Assembly: GCF_000248055.1 (NCBI RefSeq) | Contig: NZ_BAFC01000051.1 | Span: 1 to 64,000, forward strand | Length of the DNA stretch: 64,000 bases | Direction: 5' to 3' | Source of the DNA: Gordonia sputi NBRC 100414 | GTDB lineage: Bacteria > Actinomycetota > Actinomycetes > Mycobacteriales > Mycobacteriaceae | Shown here: positions 60,195-64,000 of the stretch, in pieces | How positions within the stretch are numbered: position 1 is the stretch's first letter | Layout: every line of letters begins with the position of its first letter | The notes under the pieces: generated by a model | Seen by the model: the letters and a program-made list of their open reading frames with translations, nothing else | Database searches by the model: none | Told to the model about the DNA's origin: nothing | Position numbers and translations under genes: made by a program

Positions 60195-60565
60195 GGCGCG
60201 CACCTGTCTGATCCGGCGATCTGACCGGATGTGCGGAACTGAGCGTCGAGTTCGCGGTCGACCTCGACCACCTGCGTCGCCCCGGCGACGGCGTTGTCGG
60301 CGATGACCGTGAGCGCCTGCGACAGCCCCTCGACTCCACGCGAGCACCCCTGTTCCGCACGCAGCGCCCCCGGACGAAACGCCGCGGCGGGCGCGCCCTG
60401 ACCCATCGCGTCACCGACGACGAGTCCGACGGCCATCACTTCGTCGCCCATCGCGTCGACACGTCGGGCGATCTCGGACAGTCGGCGCCCCAGATCGGCG
60501 TTCGCCGTGCCGTCGACACGCATCGTCGCCGTGTCGTCGTGAGGTGTGCGCGACTGCTCGTTCAT
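60191..60565 (-). CDS. Small helical EspC/WXG100-like protein
   Basis: 124 residues, no signal. An all-helical domain of about 90 residues (TANADLGRRLSEIARRVDAMGDEVMAVGLVVGDAM, then a second helix ending VEVDRELDAQF) has the size and two-helix shape of EspC/WXG100 substrates. The usual secretion motif YxxxD/E is not clear; QVVEVDRE is the closest, with Gln in place of Tyr. It overlaps both neighbours by ATGA. It may act as a heterodimer partner of the larger protein. Confidence 0.72.
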   Translation of the reverse strand: MNEQSRTPHDDTATMRVDGTANADLGRRLSEIARRVDAMGDEVMAVGLVVGDAMGQGAPAAAFRPGALRAEQGCSRGVEGLSQALTVIADNAVAGATQVVEVDRELDAQFRTSGQIAGSDRCAP

Positions 60566-60924
60566 CGGGGTACCTCGTCTCGACGCGTCGGCGCCTCGTC
60601 GTGGCTTCGCCGGACGTCGGAGTAGGTGGGTCCGAGCTCGGACACGGTGCGCAACAGGCGCTCTCGCTGGTCGTGGAGCTCCAAGTCTGCGCGCGTGGCT
60701 AGTTCGACGATGGTCGAGGAGAGCTGATCAGCACGGTAGTGGCGCAATGCGGCAGGGCGAATGTCGATGTCGCGCACGAGTCCCCGCGACCCGACGGTCA
60801 CGCTCACCAACCGATCGGGAGTCGACGCCTGCGCGGTCAGCCGATCGAGTTCGCCTGCGACTCTTGCCAATTCGACGCGCTGATGGTCGACCTCGTCGAG
60901 CATGCGTGTCCATCGATCCCGCAC
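60562..60924 (-). CDS. YbaB/EbfC-like DNA-binding family protein
   Basis: 120 residues. The pattern is that of YbaB/EbfC: an N-terminal long helix (DEVDHQRVELARVAGELDRLTAQASTPDR), a strand (VSVTVGSRGLVRDIDIRP), then a C-terminal helix. In ESX loci such a protein (EspL) accompanies Esp substrates, so the same role is plausible. It is the first gene of the module, about 160 bp after the stop of trmD. Confidence 0.78.
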   Translation of the reverse strand: MRDRWTRMLDEVDHQRVELARVAGELDRLTAQASTPDRLVSVTVGSRGLVRDIDIRPAALRHYRADQLSSTIVELATRADLELHDQRERLLRTVSELGPTYSDVRRSHDEAPTRRDEVPR

Positions 60925-61084
60925 AGCACTTCCCTCCCCACCCCGTCGACCGCTTCGCTGTCACTGCCCGGTTTGCGGAGATCATAACCGGACGCCGACA
61001 GGCACACGCCGTCTCAACGCACACCTGTGGAAATCGCGGACCGCCGAGAAGGCCCCGGAGAGCCCGCCATGGAAGCCAGGAGAG

Positions 61085-61822
61085 TCAGTCGTCGAGCAGG
61101 TCGGGTCTGCGCTCGCGAGTTCGTTCCAGCGACTGCTCGTGACGCCAGGCGGCGACTTTGGCGTGGTCGCCACTGAGCAAGACCGGCGGGACGTCGAGTC
61201 CGCGCCACTGCACGGGGCGGGTGTAGCTCGGACCTTCGAGCAGCCCGTCGGAGAACGAATCCTCCTCGTGCGAGCGCGGGTTGCCGAGGACACCGTCGAT
61301 GAGCCGCACGGTCGCCTCGATCATCGCCATCGCGGCCACTTCGCCACCGATCAGCACGAAATCGCCGAGGGAGACCTCTTCGACGCGGACGCGCCGGGCG
61401 GCGTCGTCGAAGACTCGCTGGTCGATTCCCTCGTACCTGCCGCACGCGAACACGAGATGCTTTTCGCGGCTGTAGCGTTGCGCGGTTTCTTGTCGGAATG
61501 GAATGCCCGCGGGCGTCGGGACCACGAGGAGGGCGTCGTCTGGGCACACCTCATCGAGACACGGCCCCCAGACGTCGGGTTTCATCACCATGCCCGGCCC
61601 GCCACCGTACGGCGAATCGTCGACGGCGCGGTGGATGTCGTGGGTCCAGTCACGGAGATCGTGAACCCCGACCTCGATCGCCCCCTTGTCGATCGCCCTG
61701 CCCAGCAACGCAATACGCAGGGGATCGAGATACTCGGGAAAAATGGAGACGATATCGATGCGCATGGGACCGGTGCGCAAAGGATCCGCGCGTACCGAAT
61801 CCGTACGCGGTGATTCGCTCAT
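61085..61822 (-). CDS. trmD: tRNA (guanine-37-N1)-methyltransferase
   Basis: 245 residues from the ATG at 61822, coupled to rimM by [17 protein letters not shown] at residue 20 is an alternative start. [49 protein letters not shown] and [11 protein letters not shown] are the SPOUT/TrmD signatures. It methylates G37 of tRNAs and prevents frameshifting. It follows rpsP-khpA-rimM as in most actinobacteria. Confidence 0.96.
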   Translation of the reverse strand: MSESPRTDSVRADPLRTGPMRIDIVSIFPEYLDPLRIALLGRAIDKGAIEVGVHDLRDWTHDIHRAVDDSPYGGGPGMVMKPDVWGPCLDEVCPDDALLVVPTPAGIPFRQETAQRYSREKHLVFACGRYEGIDQRVFDDAARRVRVEEVSLGDFVLIGGEVAAMAMIEATVRLIDGVLGNPRSHEEDSFSDGLLEGPSYTRPVQWRGLDVPPVLLSGDHAKVAAWRHEQSLERTRERRPDLLDD

Positions 61823-62340
61823 GACTCGCCGACGTCGAGCAGCCCGTCGGGCGGGTCGATCACGATGCCGTCGAGTCCGACGGTCGGCACGATCTCGCGC
61901 ACGAACGGCACCAGAACCTCGCGCCCATCGGCTGTCTTCACGGCCAGCAGATCGTTGGCAGGCAGATGCAGCACCGAGCCGACAACGCCAACCCGTTCGC
62001 CCTCGATGGTGGTGACCTCGACGCCTTCGAGTTCGTGGTCATAGAACTCGTCCGGGTCGTCGCCCGAGTCGACGTCGGCGCTGTCGATGAGGAAGAGCGT
62101 GCCGCGCAATGCGTCGGCCGCGGTGCGGTCGGACACCTCGGCCAACGACAGCAACAGCCGCCCGGCATGCTGCCGGGCGGCTGTCACCGTGTAATTCTTT
62201 TCGTCTCCCCCACGACCGGGTCGGCCACGGACGACCGAGCCGACCGCGAAGCGATCCTCCGGAACGTCGGTACGCACGTCGACAACTACTTCACCACGAA
62301 TACCGTGTGACTTCGCGACACGTCCGACGACGAGATCCAT
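61819..62340 (-). CDS. rimM: Ribosome maturation factor RimM
   Basis: 173 residues. [17 protein letters not shown] and [16 protein letters not shown] mark the N-terminal RimM domain, and [15 protein letters not shown] with the PRC-barrel end the protein. It assists 16S processing and binds S19. It is coupled to trmD and lies 14 bp after khpA. Confidence 0.95.
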   Translation of the reverse strand: MDLVVGRVAKSHGIRGEVVVDVRTDVPEDRFAVGSVVRGRPGRGGDEKNYTVTAARQHAGRLLLSLAEVSDRTAADALRGTLFLIDSADVDSGDDPDEFYDHELEGVEVTTIEGERVGVVGSVLHLPANDLLAVKTADGREVLVPFVREIVPTVGLDGIVIDPPDGLLDVGES

Positions 62341-62354
62341 CGTGGAGCGTCTAC

Positions 62355-62597
62355 TCAGCGATCGGTGTCGACGATGTCGACGCGCACACCACGGCCACCG
62401 ATTCCGGAGACCAGGGTGCGCAACGCGGTTGCCGTGCGACCGTTACGACCGATGACTTTTCCGAGATCCTCAGGGTTGACGTGTACCTCGACGAGGCGGC
62501 CTCGCCGACCGGTGATCAGTTCGACGCGCACGTCGTCGGGGTTGGCAACGATTCCGCGGACGAGATGTTCGACCGCGTCGGCGACGACAGCGCTCAC
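62355..62597 (-). CDS. khpA: KH-domain RNA-binding protein KhpA
   Basis: 80 residues from a GTG that shares GTGA with the rpsP stop. A single KH domain: [30 protein letters not shown] with the GRNG loop. KhpA (Rv2908c position) binds RNA and acts in cell-envelope growth control with KhpB. It lies between rpsP and rimM. Confidence 0.95.
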   Translation of the reverse strand: MSAVVADAVEHLVRGIVANPDDVRVELITGRRGRLVEVHVNPEDLGKVIGRNGRTATALRTLVSGIGGRGVRVDIVDTDR

Positions 62598-63058
62598 GCC
62601 TGGTCCTTGGCGTCGCCGGCAGCAGCCTCAGCCGGAGCCTCGTCTGCGGCAGGCGCATCGTCAGCCTTCTTGGCGGCCTTCTTCTTGGGGGTGGTCGCCT
62701 CGGCGACGGGCTCGCTGTCGGCGGCGGCGAGTGCCGCGTTGAACAGGTCGAGCTTGGAGGTCTTGGGCTCGGCAACCTTCAGCGTGCCCTCGGCGCCCGG
62801 CAGACCCTTGTACTTCTGCCAATCACCGGTGATCTTGAGGATCGCGGCGACGGGCTCGGTCGGCTGTGCGCCGACACCCAGCCAGTACTGCGCGCGCTCG
62901 GAATCGACCTCGATGAGGCTCGGCTCTTCCTTCGGGTGGTACTTGCCGATGGTCTCGATCACCCGGCCGTTGCGGCGGGTCCGAGAATCTGCGACGACGA
63001 TGCGGTACTGCGGGTTGCGGATCTTGCCGAGCCGCGTGAGCTTGATCTTGACAGACAT
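62594..63058 (-). CDS. rpsP: 30S ribosomal protein S16
   Basis: 154 residues. The first 80 residues ([40 protein letters not shown]) are S16. An Ala/Glu/Lys-rich tail of about 60 residues is typical of mycobacteria-type S16. GGAGAAG precedes the ATG. A leader of about 115 nt runs from the promoter at 63180-63216. It heads the rpsP-khpA-rimM-trmD operon. Confidence 0.96.
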   Translation of the reverse strand: MSVKIKLTRLGKIRNPQYRIVVADSRTRRNGRVIETIGKYHPKEEPSLIEVDSERAQYWLGVGAQPTEPVAAILKITGDWQKYKGLPGAEGTLKVAEPKTSKLDLFNAALAAADSEPVAEATTPKKKAAKKADDAPAADEAPAEAAAGDAKDQA

Positions 63059-63179
63059 GTGTTGCTTCTCCAGTGGTCACTGCGCAATTCAGCGGCCCGC
63101 CGGAAGTGGCGGACCCGGTTTTGCGATCTATTCGGGTGTGACCGTCGGGCGGTGCGTAACCGGTCCGACGAACCGAGGA

Positions 63180-63216
63180 TCCATTGTGCCAGACGGCACC
63201 GGGGAGGAGAAATCGC
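63180..63216 (-). promoter_or_regulatory. rpsP: rpsP promoter, same motif as rplS
   Basis: Minus strand GCGATTTC (63209-63216) and TCTGGCACAATGGA (63180-63193), identical to the rplS elements; TGG-CACAAT is a likely extended -10. The start point would lie about 115 nt before the rpsP ATG. Confidence 0.6.
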
Positions 63217-63238
63217 CGCGACTGCGGCGCTGTCAACG

Positions 63239-63293
63239 CGTATGGAGCATGCGGATGCCCACCCCGCGACAAGGCAACCGCATGCTCCATACG
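63239..63293. repeat. 16-bp perfect inverted repeat in the rpsP/amidohydrolase gap
   Basis: CGTATGGAGCATGCGG (63239-63254) and its complement CCGCATGCTCCATACG (63278-63293) are separated by 23 bp. It lies just upstream of the rpsP promoter and about 200 bp after the amidohydrolase stop. It could terminate read-through or be a protein site; no T-run follows. The rest of the 435-bp gap 63059-63493 shows no gene. Confidence 0.7.
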
Positions 63294-63493
63294 ACAGAAA
63301 CGGACCCACAGGCCACACAACCGCGCTCGGCCCCCCAGAACGAGCGTTGCGCGTGGCCCGACCGAAGTCGGGACCCGCCGACGCGCCTCAATGCAACGTG
63401 AGTGCCACCCTACTAGGCGGTAACAAGGGAAACCACGGCATGAAAGGTGGCGTACCTCACACCGGATTCGTCGCCGGCCCGAAAGCGTGACCG

Positions 63494-64000
63494 TCAGACG
63501 ACATGACCGCCTGCGCACACAACGGCGCGGGGGCGTCGAAGCGTCGAGAGATCCGCCCGAGGATCGTCATCGAGGACGAGGAAGTCGGCGCGGTCACCGT
63601 GCTCGAGAGTTCCCGCTCCGAGCCAGCGTCGGGGTTCGGTGGTCGCCGATGCGAGAGCACCTGCGGCACCGAGGCCGATACCCGCGAGCCGCTCGATCTC
63701 GTCGACGATGCGCCCATGCCCGATGAATCCACCGGCATCGGTACCCGCGTACATCGCAACGCCCGCCTCGCGCGCCGCGGCAAATGTCGCGGGCGCATCG
63801 GCATGCAGCTTGCGCATGTGCGCGGCGTATGTCGGGTATTTGTCTGCGCCCGCGGCGATCTCGGGGAAGTTGTCGACCTGAATCATGGTGGGCACCAGGG
63901 CAATCGACTTCTCGACCAGCAGGTCGATCTGATCGGCGTGTAGGCCGGTGCCGTGCTCGATGCAGTCGACGCCAGCCGCGATGAGGTCGTCGAGCCCGTC
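63494..64000 (-). CDS. Amidohydrolase, N-terminus beyond the window
   Basis: Only the C-terminal 168 residues are in the window; the frame runs on past 64000. VDCIEHGTGLHADQIDLL, ALVPTMIQVDNFPEIA, VAMYAGTDAGGFIGHGRIVDEIE (the TD metal-ligand motif) and LEHGDRADFLVLDDDPRADLS are typical of the amidohydrolase superfamily, imidazolonepropionase/prolidase-like branch. The substrate is not clear. It is in the Rv2913c-Rv2915c position. Confidence 0.88.
   Translation of the reverse strand, partial: DGLDDLIAAGVDCIEHGTGLHADQIDLLVEKSIALVPTMIQVDNFPEIAAGADKYPTYAAHMRKLHADAPATFAAAREAGVAMYAGTDAGGFIGHGRIVDEIERLAGIGLGAAGALASATTEPRRWLGAGTLEHGDRADFLVLDDDPRADLSTLRRPRAVVCAGGHVV

Noticed and set aside
63239-63293. 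Insertion sequence end (terminal inverted repeats)
   Set aside because: Arms are only 23 bp apart and enclose no transposase.

Overview
The window is 64 kb of GC-rich, gene-dense chromosome from a mycolic-acid actinobacterium of the order Mycobacteriales, probably Gordonia or a close relative. The evidence is mycothione reductase, a PapA-type acyltransferase, an antigen-85-like esterase, a DevR/DevS pair, glucosyl-3-phosphoglycerate synthase, many GTG starts and many 4-bp ATGA/GTGA overlaps. The backbone also follows, from memory, the order of Mycobacterium tuberculosis Rv2847c to Rv2913c, interrupted by accessory blocks. The genus is inference; no rRNA or tRNA gene was found.

Layout. 0-18.4 kb holds corrin/siroheme genes (cobA/cysG fusion, cobB, cobO, a chelatase, cobQ), interleaved with a two-domain TerD protein, an acyl-ACP desaturase with a small Cys-cluster partner, the devR/devS pair (convergent, devS overlapping cobB), mqo and mycothione reductase. 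18.4-25.6 kb holds an HxlR/SDR pair, a Gln/Pro-repeat membrane protein, a ParD-zeta toxin-antitoxin pair fused translationally to map, and an iron-boxed heme ABC transporter (hmuTUV). 25.7-35.3 kb is the conserved run PBP lipoprotein, GNAT, ispG, rip1, dxr, then a puuE-like deacetylase, a DUF2631 protein, rlmN and a LapA-like protein. 35.3-40.4 kb is a TetR-controlled oxidative operon (SDR, Baeyer-Villiger-type monooxygenase, ferredoxin-type reductase, PF10118 protein). 40.5-50.5 kb is cdsA-frr-pyrH and tsf-rpsB, separated by an accessory block with gpgS, an Ag85-like esterase, a PapA-like acyltransferase and an MFS exporter. 50.8-58.9 kb is M23 peptidase, xerC, an iron-boxed siderophore-interacting protein, dprA-comM-yraN, DUF2469-rnhB-lepB and rplS. 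59.1-60.9 kb is a tight three-gene module resembling type VII secretion accessory genes. 61.1-64 kb is trmD-rimM-khpA-rpsP and a truncated amidohydrolase.

How it fits together. Housekeeping translation and isoprenoid genes form the skeleton. Iron uptake (hmuTUV and the SIP gene) carries DtxR/IdeR-like boxes. A DosR-like box lies between devR and the desaturase. Palindromes lie in the divergent promoters of the HxlR, TetR, toxin-antitoxin and PapA loci. Ribosomal genes rplS and rpsP share one promoter motif. Short tandem repeats, several with a 21-bp period, sit at gene ends. The least explained parts are the 59.1-60.9 kb module and the glycolipid-like block at 43-48.6 kb.
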